Shown here one piece after another: positions 36,874-48,969 of a DNA stretch of 64,000 nucleotides (position 1 is its first letter; every line of letters starts with the position of its first letter). The notes beneath the pieces are model-generated. The model worked only from the letters and a program-made list of their open reading frames with translations, was not told where the DNA came from and did no database searches. This DNA comes from Oenanthe sinensis (Eukaryota > Streptophyta > Magnoliopsida > Apiales > Apiaceae). Location of the stretch: NCBI GenBank assembly GCA_028671895.1, contig CM053803.1, positions 21,288,501 to 21,352,500 on the forward strand, given 5' to 3'. A program made the position numbers and the translations under genes.

Positions 36874-38293
36874 GAGTAAAGTGCACTTCGTGTACTTGTA
36901 CTTTGTGTGTCAGACCACTTGGGATATTGACCTTCTAAAATCACTACTTAGGATACTAGCATTTCATTGTTTTTATAATTTGTGTATCACTGTCAAGTCT
37001 GTCTAACTCTGTTACAATTTGACAGGGTATTTTAGTCTTTATATATTGTGGATTAATCTCACTTCATTAAAATGACTAATGAACCCTAATTCCTAAATTC
37101 ATTTCATTCTAAACACAAATGGCTCTTGTGATGATGAAATTGATGCAATTTTGGACCTTGCTTGGGCTCCTTCTCGAGCTCCTTTCCAGATCGCCTGTCC
37201 ATCTTGGTTAAGAGCTCAACAAATTTGACAGCAATGTGAGAGATATGACAATCCAGAACTAGAGAATATATGTTACCAATCTGTCCAGGGTGGTTCATGA
37301 TGATGACCTAGTTGTGAAACTGGCAGCTCTTTTGGCAGGATCATCCTTGGTGTTCGAGGCCATATACCTAGGCTTGAGATCCGTAAATAGCAACATTCTT
37401 AACATTAAAGCCAACATTGTCACCAAGAAGTGCCTCTTGCAGAGACTCATGATGCATCTCAACAGACTTAACTTCGGTAATCAGACCAGAAGGGCCAAAA
37501 GTGACAATCTTGAAGTGGGAGACGAATGGGCTTATCTGAGGGTCTTTTGGGCTCATTAATCTCGTCAAGAGCCTCAAGAAGATTTGGACCCTTGTACCAG
37601 TCCAAGTTTGTGGACCTCTCAATCATGTTATCACCCTCAAATCCAGAAATGGGGAAAAAATAATTTTATCGGGATTGTACCTAACCTTCTTCAAGTGTGA
37701 AGAAACTTCCTTCACAATTTCATCATACTTCGCCTTGGAGTATTTTGGGGTTGTGGCATCCATCTACACGAAATAAAGAAGGAATCACATTAGTCAAACA
37801 ACAACAAAAACATCAACAATATAAATAACAGAGTAAATGACAATGCTGATTTTGTTATCCTATATAATGGTCTTTTTTATGTTTAATGTAATGGCCTTGT
37901 TTATGTTTGATGTAATGGATGTTTGGATGGAATAAAAATGTAGTGACTTGTTTATATGTTATGTGTTTTGAGCTTAGAAATTATTAACAATGAATATCTT
38001 GACACCATTGTCTTCTTCCCTTCGAACCACATCAAGAAAATAAGCAGGAGAAAGAAAAGTATAGAATGGAAGGTATACAATCAGACAAATGAAATATACA
38101 GATAAAGTAAGATTGTGGCTATATGGAAAAGACGGAAGTACCCTCAATTAAGGTAACAGAGTTGGCCATACTTGACGGGATACACAAATTATAAAAATAA
38201 TGAAATGCTAGTATCCTAAGTGGTGGTTTTAGAAGGTCAGTATCCCAAGTGGTCTGACACACAACGTACAAGTACACGAAGTACACTTTACTA
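36874..38293. mobile_element. Pack-MULE-like element carrying an EF1-alpha fragment
   Basis: Inverted repeats of about 145 bp lie at the two ends (36874-37020 and 38148-38293). They start GAGTAAAGTGCACTTCG and its mirror, and share CAGACCACTTGGGAT. TAATATATA is present on both sides (36865-36873 and 38294-38302), the 9-bp duplication expected of Mutator-like elements. The interior has no transposase but contains part of an elongation factor 1-alpha gene on the minus strand. Its ends resemble those of the palindromic MULE at 55668 (GACTAAATTGCAGTTTG), suggesting related families. Confidence 0.78.
37161..37763 (-). pseudogene. EF1-alpha gene fragment captured in a transposon
   Basis: The minus strand reads from MDATTPKYSK-like sequence (37763) to KELEKEPK (about 37161), the GTPase-distal half of translation elongation factor 1A. 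Clear blocks include VTFGPSGLITEVKSVEMHHE and GDNVGFNVKNVA, and then MNHPGQIGN. About 30 codons around the VYKIGGIGTVPVGRVETG segment are missing, and frameshifts and stops follow. Just upstream of the first homologous codon is TTTCGTGTAG, which looks like a 3' splice site. This suggests capture from genomic DNA rather than from a spliced RNA. No product is expected. Confidence 0.85.
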
Positions 38294-38834
38294 TAATATA
38301 TAATTATTATTAGGAGGGTGTTTGACATAACTTAAAATTGTCTTGATCCATTTTAAATTAACGTGACATATGTTTGTTAGTGCACATTAAAATATTTGAG
38401 TAGTTGTGGTTAATAATATTTAAATATCTTTTATGTACTTTTTCTCAGTTTATTTTTTTCACACATTTGAGAAGAAGTCAATTGTCTTTTTAGACTACCG
38501 AGACTAGGAGTGTACACGGGTCAGTTTGGCCGGGTTGGAGTATAAAATTAACCCAACCCAATTAATTTGGTTTGAAAAACTTTTAACCTATTGTAAAAAT
38601 TTAAGTTGCAACCCAACCCTACTAATTACATGTTGGATCGGGTTGGTTTGGTTTGGGTTGAATTAAAGTAATGATCATCTTTTTAAAATGTTATTTTTTT
38701 AATATTACTTACATTTATAAGAAATTATATTATTTTGATCTTAAATTTTAGTCTTAACATTAGTGAAGAGATAGTTGAAGAAATTGTACGAATACTTGTT
38801 CAAAATATTAGAATTAACTGTGAAAATTCTTGAT

Positions 38835-39466
38835 TGTTATTTCTCAGAAAAATACCAATATAATTTGTAGAAGGGGGGTTGAATACAAATTATCAAAACC
38901 TTTTCTGTTTTAATAATTTTTCTTGTAGTTATGAGTGTTTAGAGAAAATATGATGAACAATAAGAACTGAAAAGTATTTGAACAACAATGTTTAAAATTA
39001 CTGATGGATTAGTTTTTCCATCAGTGTATATTTTTGCTCAAATTATCTAGGTTAATAAAACATGGCTGCTTTTTATAAAGTTAGAAAAATGAATCAACTG
39101 ATCTTACAAAGTGCTCTAAGGCTTGAAGAGTTGATTCTAAAATATTGTCTAACTTCTGTTTTTTTTCTAACAATGCTACCACACTTGTTTATATACTACA
39201 AGTGTGTTTACAATACCTAGAAAGAGTATAAAATAATTAATCTAAACTATGATTGTTTTTAATCTATCTTTCTTTTTGCCTTTTTCTATTTCTGGAAAAG
39301 TACTTCAGACTTGGAAAGACAGCTTCAACTTAAGTCTCCATAGTCATCATAGACTATCTTCCATAAGTTTGATTTTGTTTATCAATTTGTGATGTCTCAA
39401 TCAATTGATAATTTGCTGTTATACATATCAATTGATTCTTCCTTTTATCCATCAATTTGTATTCCT
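38835..39466 (-). repeat. Truncated 3' LTR of the Copia element
   Basis: It aligns with 44949 to about 45570 of the other LTR, then stops and joins directly to RNase H coding DNA at about 39467. About 490 bp of LTR, the polypurine tract and the RNase H C-terminus are missing. Confidence 0.8.
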
Positions 39467-39469
39467 CAT

Positions 39470-42400
39470 TCATAACACTTGTGCACAACAACTTCCAGCA
39501 GCAATATATTCAGCCTCTGTTGTAGAAATATATACTGAATTTTGATTTTTGTTAAACCATGAAACAAGCTTATTTCCTAGAAATTGACAGGTGCCTGTAA
39601 TTCTTTTTCTGTCAATTCTGCAACTTGCATAGTCTGCATTTGAATAACCAATCAGATCAAATCTAGATTCTATAGGGTACCAAATTCCAAGATTTGGTAT
39701 TCCTTTGAGATATTTGAATATTCTTTTTATTGCAATAAAATGAGACTCTCTATGATCAACCTGAAACCTAGCACAAAGACATGTAACAAACATTATATCT
39801 GGCCTACTTGCAGTTAAATATAATAATGAACCAACCATGCCTCTATAACTTGAAATGTCCACTTTAGCTTCCTTAGTATTCAATTCAAGTTTAGTTGCAG
39901 TGGCCATGTGAGTTTTTACAGAAGAACATTCACTTAAATCAAATTTCCTTAATATGTCAGAAATATATTTGGTTTGATTTATGAAAATACCATATTTAAC
40001 TTGTTTGACTGGAAAACCAAAAAAATAGGTAATTTCCCCCATCATGCTAATTTCATATTTACTCTGCATCAACTTAGCAAACTTTTGACAAAGTTTATCA
40101 TCAGTTGAGCCAAAAATAATGTCATCTACATAGATTTGAACAAGAATCATAGAGCCACTAACATTTCTATGAAAGAGAGTTTTATCAACAGTACCTCTTG
40201 TAAAGTGATTTTCAATCAAGAATTTAGATAGTGTGTCATACCAGGATCTAGGTGCTTGTTTCAATCCATAAAGTGCTTTGAGAAGATAGTATATAAATCC
40301 AGGATGAATATGATCAATAAAACTAGGAGGTTGTTCTACATATACTTCTTCCTCTAGTTCTCCATTGAGAAAAACACTTTTCACATCCATCTGATACACT
40401 TTGAAATTAACATGAGCACCATATACTAGAAAGATCCTGATTGCTTCCAACCTTGCAACTGGTGCAAATGTTTCATCAAAATCTATGCCTTCTTCTTGTG
40501 AATAAGCTTTTTGCTACCAATCTTGCTTTATTCCTTGTCACTATACCAGATTCATCCATTTTATTTCTGAATACCCATTTGTACCAATAACAGACTTGTT
40601 CTTTGGTTCGGGCACCAGCTTCCATACCTTATTTCTTTCATACTGATTCAACTCTTCTTGCATAACAATTATCCAATCAGGATCATTCAAGGCTTCTTCA
40701 ATCCTTTTTGGTTCTTGAGATAGGAAGCTACTATACAAGCATTCATTTTGAGATGCACTTCTAGTTTTGACACCATCATTTGCATCTCCAATAATCAACT
40801 CAAAGGGATGACTTTTGGTTCATTTTCTTTATAGTGGTAAATTTGTCCTTGGAGATGATGCTTCATGATAATTGGAATTGTCATGATCATTGTGATGTGA
40901 TTGATTATTTGATAACCCCCCTGAGATGGATACTCTACTTGAAGAGTGTTGAGCAGAGTTGTTATTCATTGAATGGTTATCAATTGATATATTATCAGTT
41001 AATTGATGGTTATCAACTGATAAGTTATTTGTTGATGTATTGACATCAATTGATGGGGAAATTCTGGTATTTGATTTCTTAGAATCTCCACATCATCATC
41101 ACTTTCTTCACTATTGCCAGTTGATTCATTTTCAAAATGCAATAGATTATGGTATCTATCATCAAAAAACCCTTGAATCTTCTTATCATCAAAGACTACA
41201 TGCATAGATTCCATAACAATGTGTAATCTAAGATTGTAGACCCTGTAAGCTTTGGTTGTTATTCCATATCCAACAAATATAGCCTCGTCAGCTTTGGCTT
41301 CAAATTTTCCCAAATTTTCACCTTGATTCCTTATGACAAAACACTTACAGCCAAAGACATGAAGAAAATTAACTGTTGACTTCTTGTCTTTTTTCATCAA
41401 TTGATATAGAGTTTTGCCTTGCAGTTGATTGACCATGGAAATATTCTGAATGTAACATGTAGTGTTGATTGCTTCTGCCCAGAAATATGTAGGAAGTTTT
41501 TCTTCTTCTAAAATAGTTCTAGCAGCTTCAATTAAGGTCCTATTTTTCCTTTCAACAACTTCATTTTGTTGTGGAGTTCTTGGTCCAGAGAAATGATGAG
41601 TGATACTTTTTTTTTCCACAAAATTCTTTCATTGTTACATTATTAAATTCAGTACCATTATCACTTTTTATTTTCTTGACCTTCTATTCAGTACCATTAT
41701 CAACATTCTTCATATGATTAATAATGAATTTGTTTGCCTCATCCTTGGAGTATAAGAAATGTACCCAAGTGTATCTTGTGAAGTCATCCACAATGACTAA
41801 GACATACTTCTTTTTGGCAATTGACATGGTGTTGATAGGGCCAAACAAATCCATATGCAATAGTTCCAAAGGTTTATCAATTGATGATTCTGACTTTGAC
41901 TTGAATGATGCTTTTATTTCCTTTTTGATAAGCATCACATAGTCCATCCTTGGTGAATTCTATTTGTGGAATGCCTCTAACTAGATTCTTTCTAATCAAT
42001 TGATTCATGACTTTGAAATTCAAATGGGCTAGCTTCTTGTGCCAAATCTAACTTTCATCTATATTGGCTTTGCTAAGTAGGCATGTTATCGAGTTTGCCT
42101 TTACAGAGTTGAAATCAGTCACATAGACATTTCCTTTTCTTCTACAAGTTAAGAGAATTTCACCAAATTCTTTGTTGGCTATGATGCATGATCCAGTTGA
42201 AAACCACACACCATTTCCATTATCACACAGTTGACTAATACTGAGAAAATTATGCCTCAATCCATCAACTAGTGCTACAGGTTCAATAACAACATTTTCA
42301 CTTACAATTGAGCCATATCCCAGAGTAAAACCTTTATTGTTGTCTCCAAAAGTAACTCCTGGGCCATCCTTTTCCACAAACTTTATGAGCAAGGACATAT

Positions 42401-43023
42401 CTCCAGTCATGTGCCTAGAATATCCACTATCTAGATACCAGAGACTTTTCTTCCTATTTCCCTGCACTCAATCAAAATAATGAAGTTGTTTTTGGTACCC
42501 AAGTTGTATTGGGTCCTCTTTTATTAGTTTCAGCCTGAGCCTTGGTTGCCAACTTTGGTTCCTTATGTTTTAATGGGTTTAGATCCACTTTAACTTTTGG
42601 AGTTGACTTTTGAGGTTCAAACATCTTGGAACTCATGGCAGATATATCATGCATGTTTTCAGACTTGACATTATGACTAACATGATTGATATCAGGTATA
42701 TGCATGTTCTATGGCATTCCAGACAAGTTTATATTGGCATATGCAAAGAAGAGATTATACATGTATGGAACCTGTGCATAAGGCATATGAACATTGGGTG
42801 CAACCAAATTAGAAGACATGGCATTCATGAGTATAGGATTGGTAAGCATAGCATTTGTAGACATGGTATGTGCACTTAAGTCATTTACAGGTATGAAGTT
42901 CTTTTCTTTCTTGCAATGCATAGACAAATAATTTACACTACCACATTTAGCACAAACCTTTCTAGGTGCATACATATCAGGAGTATAATTGTTGTGCTTG
43001 TTTATTCCTACCTTTTCATTCAT
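39470..43023 (-). pseudogene. Copia pol remnants: zinc knuckle, protease, integrase, RT, RNase H
   Basis: A CAKCGSVNYLSMHC knuckle (about 42955) has Tyr where the zinc-binding His is usual. Protease is marked by YLDSGYSRHMTGD (about 42440). Integrase shows LLHMDLFGPI, TRYTWVHFLYSKDE and PQQNEVVERKNRT. Reverse transcriptase has LYGLKQAPRSWYD and the catalytic YVDDIIFGS (about 40135). RNase H keeps YSNADYA and TEAEYIAA. The frame is broken in several places. A 41-bp duplication at 41647-41703 (TTCAGTACCATTATCA twice) disrupts the integrase core, and the RNase H end is deleted. Confidence 0.88.
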
Positions 43024-43191
43024 GTTCTTCTTCTTTTTCTCAGACTTAGGGTGAATGATTTCAACATGTGCTATCCCTTCTAATTTATCTTTTAATTATT
43101 TCTTAGATAAGCTACCAATATTGATCTTTTCAACCTTAGTCTCAACTTGATTCTTGGTTTTCTTAACAAACTTGATAGGGGTGCTAAAGTT

Positions 43192-43660
43192 GTTCTTCTT
43201 TGTGAGGTTGTGGTCAGCATGTAGGTTGCTAGGTTTTTAGTTATTTCTTATTGAGGTTAGTTTTTTAGCCACCTTTTCTAGTTTTTCTCGAGTTTGAGGT
43301 TGTTCACCTCATTGTGCCCTATGTTTCTTTGTTGAGCTAATACAATTATTACTTAACAAAAAAAACATATTACACTTCATGTAAGTTTTCTCTTGTATGT
43401 ATCACTGGTGTTAGCAGCTGTCTTCATATTTATATTCCGTTATGTTCCAGTGATATATACAAGAGAAAACGTGCAAGAAGTGTAATATATTTTTTTTGTT
43501 AAGTAATAATTCTATTAGCTCAATAAAGAAACATAGGGCACAATGAGGGGAACAACCTCAAACTCGAGAAATACTAGAAAAGGTGGCTAAAAAACGAACC
43601 TCAACAAGAAACAACTAAAAACCTAGCAACCTACATGCTGCCTACAACCTCACAAAGAAC
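43192..43660. mobile_element. Foldback/long-TIR element inserted in Copia gag
   Basis: Two arms of about 200 bp are inverted copies: CAGCATGTAGGTTGCTAGGT on the left and its complement at 43623-43645, with a short centre at about 43420-43440. Flanks CTAAAGTT and ATAAAAGTT are similar, weakly suggesting a 9-bp Mutator-type duplication. There is no coding sequence. Confidence 0.7.
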
Positions 43661-43879
43661 GATAAAAGTTAGCCTATAGATACAGTCATACAAATAGTAA
43701 GGCTTCATTATATATTGGTGGATATTAACGTGTTACATAATATGGCAAATTCAGATAGACATATAAGGTAGCCTATACATATAGGCAATAAGGCATATTT
43801 ATATTAGGTATATGTTAACATGTTACATAGTACAGACAAATCATGATAGCCAGTCACTAAAACTGAAAAACAAAATACA

Positions 43880-44880
43880 TGGCTTTGTAGCACTTGAATT
43901 TGGATCTATCAACCAAATTTTTGATTTGATTGTCATTCCTGAACTGAGATCCAGACCTTTAAGCATTTGGATTCCTCTTGAATTTTAGCTTTGAAAACTT
44001 CATTGACAGAAATGCAAGGTGTTCATCAATTTCATCTACATTATCCTGGGAGCATGCTTCACTTTCTTCATACTTTCCCTTGGATGATTCTTCAACAGCA
44101 TCATTGTCCACCATGACAAAACCATCTACAGAGCCACTTTCATTATTCCCTTTCTTGTCTTCATTTCCCTTGACCATCAAAGCCACAGTCTTATCTTTTC
44201 TTTGATTCTTCTCAATCTCTTCATCTTGTTGTATTTCTAACTCATATGTTTTGAGAATATCATAGAGTTTATCAAGAGTATAATCTTTAAAGTCCTGAGA
44301 TTGTCTAATGGAAACAACCATTGATTTTCATTCTTTTGAAAGAGATCTAAAAAATTTCAAGTTTGTATCCTCTGTTGCATAAATCCTACCATATAGCTTT
44401 AATCCATTTAATAACTTTTAAAATCTTTTATAGGTATCATTGATGGATTCACCACTTTTGAAATAAAAAGATTCATACTTTTGAATCAGGAGTTGTATCT
44501 TGTTCTTTCTGACCTGCTCAGTTCCTTCACAAAGAGTTTGGAGTGTATCTCATACTTCTTTTGAAATAGTACAATTGATTACATTGTCAAACATGTCTTT
44601 GTCTAGACCATTGAACAATATATTCATGGCCTTTTTATCCTTGAGCATCTCCTTTTCATCTTCTTCAGTTAACTTAGTGATGAGTTTTGGAATATGTTTA
44701 TTAAAAGCAAGAGTTCCATCTAGGTTCACACATGTGACTAATTTCATAGGAACATGAGGACCTTTCTCTAGACAGTTAACATAGGAAGGGTCAAGAGAAA
44801 GTAGATGCATGTGCATTTTAACCTTCCATGCAAAGTATTCATCTTTCTCCAATACTGGAATTTTCACACCTGGATCTTTT
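43880..44880 (-). pseudogene. Copia gag remnant
   Basis: The N-terminal part has KIPVLEKDEYFAWKVKMHMH and LNILFNGL-type gag sequence (NILFNGLDKDMFDNV). A Glu/Asp-rich segment with KGKYEESEACSQD follows. The start is probably slightly upstream (DQEQVNIGQKDPGVK). Stops split it into at least three frames. Near 43880 the expected first zinc knuckle (DRSKFKCY) is cut short. Confidence 0.8.
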
Positions 44881-44934
44881 TGACCGATATTGACTTGTTC
44901 TTGATCTTAAACTTTCTATATGTTGAAAGCCTGT

Positions 44935-44946
44935 GCTTTGATACCA
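44935..44946 (-). other. Primer-binding site of the Copia element
   Basis: TGGTATCAAAGC on the minus strand follows the LTR end by two bases. It matches the initiator-Met tRNA 3' end apart from one position (usual TGGTATCAGAGC). Confidence 0.8.
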
Positions 44947-44948
44947 AT

Positions 44949-46071
44949 TGTTATTTTCCAGAACAATGCCAATATAATTTATAGAAGGGGGTTGAATACA
45001 AATTATCAAAACTTTTTCTGTTTTTATAATTTTTCTTGTAGTTATGAGTGTTTAGAGAAAATTTGATGAACAATAAGAATTGAAAAGTATTTGAACAACA
45101 ATGTTTAAAATTACTGATGGATTGGTTTTTCCATCAGTGTATATTTTGCTCAAATTATCTAGGTTAATAAAACCTAGCTGCTTTTTACAAAGTTAGAAAA
45201 ATGAATCAAATGATCTTACAAAGTGCTTTAAGGCTTGAACGGTTGATTCTAAGATATTGTCTAACTTCTATTTTTTTTCTAACAATGCTACCAAACTTGT
45301 TTATATACTACAAGTGTGTTTGCAATACCTAGAAAGAGTATAAAATAATTAATCTAAACTAGGATTATTTCTAATCTATCTTTCCTTTTGCCTTTTTCTA
45401 AAAGTACTTCAGACTTGGAAAGACAGCTTCAACTTGAGTCTCTACAATCATCATAGACTATCTTCCATAGGTGTGCTTTTGTCTGTTAACTTGTGATGTC
45501 TCAATCAATTGATAATTTATTGTTATGATATCAATTAATTCTTCCTTTTATCCATCAACTAATATTCTTCTTCGATTGATCTTTATATCCATCGATTGAT
45601 AAATGATGATTTATCGATTGATAGATGTTATCAATCGATATATCAATTGATGGGTCTTCATATCAACTGATGGTCTTCAATCTTTGACTTGACTTCTTAT
45701 CATTTGACCTTCTATCCATTGATGCTTCCATATCAATTGATCATCCTTCACTTATATAATTTTCATGTCTTCAGATAATAATAATTTAGCAGTCTAAGTT
45801 ACACATCAATTGATGACCTATATCAATCGACTCTAGTATCAATTGATGAGAATAATATCAATTGACTTACACATTATCAATTGAAATAGACTAAATACAC
45901 ATATGCTACACTTCATATTATCAGTTGATCTACAAAAACATTTCTACTGATAAATGGTTTCTTGATCAATCGATATTTATAACTTTCATATCAATTGATC
46001 AGTTATATCAATTAAAATTTCTAAGATTCTAAGATTAAGGTTATCATCAAGTTACATGTAGATTCCTAACA
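44949..46071 (-). repeat. Complete 5' LTR of the Copia element
   Basis: 1123 bp, with TGTTAGGAATC at its minus-strand start and AATAACA at its end. The upstream (U3) half, 45490-46020, contains some twenty copies or variants of the palindrome ATCAATTGAT. Confidence 0.88.
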
Positions 46072-46629
46072 TTGATGGTAAAACTAAACTTCTAAATAAA
46101 TAAGGAAACTTATTGTTATAAAATGATTCATTGGACATTGATAATGCATTAACTTTGTTATCACAATTATGAATAATTAAATTATAATTAGAAATTATTA
46201 TGTTTGTTATATATATTATATTACAATGCACTCATACTCATGTATTGACATTTAAATTTCAGTTTTTATTGGGTCGGTTTGATCAGCCGAAATATGGGTT
46301 GGGTTGGGTCAGTTTGTTCGTGTTGAACAACCCATGTGCACCCCTAACCCATACACGGTCAGAATGAATCAATTCTCTTATTGAACACAAACTTTATCTT
46401 TATTATTTTGAGAACTTTTCCTTTAACTTTGTGTAATTGAGCTTGATTTAGTTGGTTTCAAAGGAAATTAAGGGGCCTCGCAGCAGACAACTAAGTCTGC
46501 TAACATTCACTCCTTTTTTCTGGTACTATTTGCTGAGATCAGCATAAAAGATAGGGATGCGATTTTTCTTATTTTTTCTTCAAGTGTGCTTGTTCCCCCC
46601 TTCTTCCTTACCAATATCTGGATCTCTTT

Positions 46630-47907
46630 TGTTAGGAATGAGAACTACAGAAATTATGCAGAGGGGGGTGAATGTATGGTTTCAAAATTTTCAAACTTCT
46701 TTTGTTTTTTGTTGGATTTGAATTGATAGACTGATATGCTAACTTGTTTGTAGGTTGGTTAATCTATATAGTGTTTATCATAAATATACATAATAGAACA
46801 AACACACAGATTAAATTTCAAACTAATTGTATTAGAATAAAATTGCTACAAATCTGAGATTCTGATTTGAATATCAACTTCTTGTTCTTGAAAGAAAACA
46901 AGGTATAAAAAACTATTCAACACACCGTAAACTATGAAGTTGTGCACTCTACTAAATAGACAACATGTCTTGGTGCACATGCTTTCACAGTCAGTTATAC
47001 TATAACTAGAAACAGACATATGAAACTTTATATTTTACTCAATTCTATTTCTAGCTAAGTCTTTCTCTTTGACAGTCTGTATCATCTGCATTCTATCTTC
47101 TGTCCTTGTCTTATTCTTCCTTCAAGCTTCATTGTAGACTTGTCACTATCTTCACAGGTTTGACTGACCTGATCAAGACAATGCTTTAAATTACTTGTCT
47201 TGTTCTTCTGTAATTTTCCTTGAAACTAGCTTCTTGAAACATTCGAGTACTCAACTGATGTTGCTTCGAGAAGTCATGAGATAGACTTCTCAATTGAGTA
47301 CTTTTGAGACTTCTCGATTGAGTACTTTTGAGACTTCTCGATTGACATTTTAACTGATTACTTCTCGAATATCTAGACTTCTCGATTGCACACTTCTTTT
47401 GATGACTTCTCAATTAGACTAGACTTCTCGAATGTCTTGATTACACACACTTCTCGATTGACCCATTTCCTCAACTTCTTGATTGCTTCAATAGCTAACT
47501 TCTCGAATCGTTCAACTGGACTTCTCGAATAAATCACATTTCACACTTCTCAAATAACTACGGTTTCTTTGACTTCTCAATCACTTCTAACTTCTCGATC
47601 GACTACTGAGTTACTTGAGTATTATGAGATTTCTCGACTAGCTTCACATGAGACTTCTCTATCACATACTTGATTTGGAGCATTTTCCACTATAAATCTT
47701 ATTTGATAAAGTCTTTATTTTTGAAGCATGACCTTAGACTTGAATCTTCTATCAACCTTTATTCTTGACTCATTAAATTCACAGTAGAAACGTGATTTTA
47801 TCTATAAGTACATTAATACATACTAAGTACACATCCTAATATAGAAGTTTTATGTGTGTTACATTAAGACAAACAATTAACTATGGCAAGTTTTATTTGA
47901 TCCAACA
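46630..47907 (-). mobile_element. Solo LTR related to the neighbouring Copia element
   Basis: TG...CA ends are flanked by TCTTT on both sides (46625-46629 and 47908-47912). Near the left end GCAGAGGGGGGTGAATG matches the AGAAGGGGGTTGAATAC of the neighbouring LTR, so both have the same orientation. The segment 47220-47670 carries many repeats of ACTTCTCGATTGA. The open frame at 47186-47413 is an artefact of that repeat. Confidence 0.82.
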
Positions 47908-47912
47908 TCTTT

Positions 47913-48340
47913 GAAAAATAAATAATCTCCCAGTTTTATATGACATTTTGGTTTTTGTATCACGGATCTCAGTTCGCGCTTTATGGCATTTCCACTATAA
48001 AAAAATTTAATCCTGCAAAGGATTGTTCATGGAACTACTATCGACATTCTTAGTTGTTTTCTTGTTGCTACTAGAGAGAGGTGAGAGATAAATAAGCTTT
48101 CTGTACTAGTAGTAGTAAACTCTAATATAAACACATATATTTGAGATGCTCTTTACCTCATGTTTTATTTGTTATATATGTATTTTTATTTTATATTTCT
48201 AATTTATGTTCAAATAATATATTACCAAATGAATTGATTTTAAGTAAAATTATTCAAACAGACTCATTCAATTTAAAATAAAATAAAATTTTTACTTTTA
48301 ACTTAAAGTGAATATAAGTATTTTTAAATATAAGTACTTA
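47913..48340. other. Intergenic DNA, no gene seen
   Basis: Ordinary AT-rich sequence between two mobile elements. Confidence 0.5.
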
Positions 48341-48493
48341 AGGCATCTCCAACTCCTCCTCTAAACTCTATTTTACCTCATTCTTAACTTTTAAATGAAA
48401 TAATCCATCTTCAATCATACATTGCTTTATATATATATATATATAAAGTAAAATAATATGCAGCTCTCTATGTGAAGATGCACTATGCATGTA

Positions 48494-48494
<1 letters not shown>

Positions 48495-48548
<54 letters not shown>
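48495..48548. repeat. (TG)n(TA)n microsatellite
   Basis: A compound dinucleotide repeat inside the Harbinger derivative. Confidence 0.9.
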
Positions 48549-48551
<3 letters not shown>

Positions 48552-48969
48552 GAGAAATATTTTTGGTAAAAATATTAAGAAGTTTCGATAATATATTAAA
48601 CAAGCTTCTCACTATTGTTTAGTGTTTCTTTTATGCAAAAACTTATATCACCTCAACTCCAAATTGTAACTTCACATATTCTTAATATAATTTATCACAC
48701 ATTAATTCTAATCAATATATATAACATGTAACTTACACAATATAAATAACATATATGTAACTCATATGCATTATATTCAAAATCAATGCATATATTTGAT
48801 ATCAATAAATACATTATTTATTTATTCATTTTATATTATAAATTATTTGGCATAAAGCCAAAAACCCAACAGTGCATATAAAGTAAAACTTTTTTCACCA
48901 AAACACCATCGAGAAACTTACATTAATACATACAGATCTTATACGCTAGTAACTTATTATACACATGCA

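Larger units (their letters stand above)
38835..46071 (-). mobile_element. Ty1/Copia LTR retrotransposon, degenerate
   Basis: The element is bounded by TG...CA and the 5-bp duplication TTGAT (38830-38834 and 46072-46076). In minus-strand order it has a 1123-bp LTR (46071-44949), a primer-binding site, gag, protease, integrase, reverse transcriptase and RNase H, then a truncated second LTR (about 39466-38835). The domain order marks Copia. The long LTRs and the extended gag with a GPNTTWVPKT motif suggest a Sirevirus/Maximus-like lineage, tentatively. The coding region is interrupted by many stops, a foldback insertion and a deletion at its 3' end, so it cannot move on its own. Confidence 0.88.
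38505..46346. mobile_element. hAT-like repeat split by a Copia insertion
   Basis: TAGGAGTGTACACGGGT at the left and the mirror of TAGGGGTGCACATGGGTTG at the right are inverted ends. Both sides have GGGTTGGGTT/AACCCAACCC-rich subterminal DNA, like the hAT element at 9496. The Copia element 38835-46071 sits inside, leaving about 600 bp of original repeat. I could not find a convincing 8-bp flanking duplication. Confidence 0.55.

Noticed and set aside
45490..46020. Regularly repeated short motifs as a CRISPR-like array
   Set aside because: Plant nuclear DNA, irregular spacing, and location inside an LTR.
38497..46354. 8-bp duplication for the outer hAT-like repeat
   Set aside because: Flanks ACCGAGAC and CCCATACA do not match; boundaries remain uncertain.
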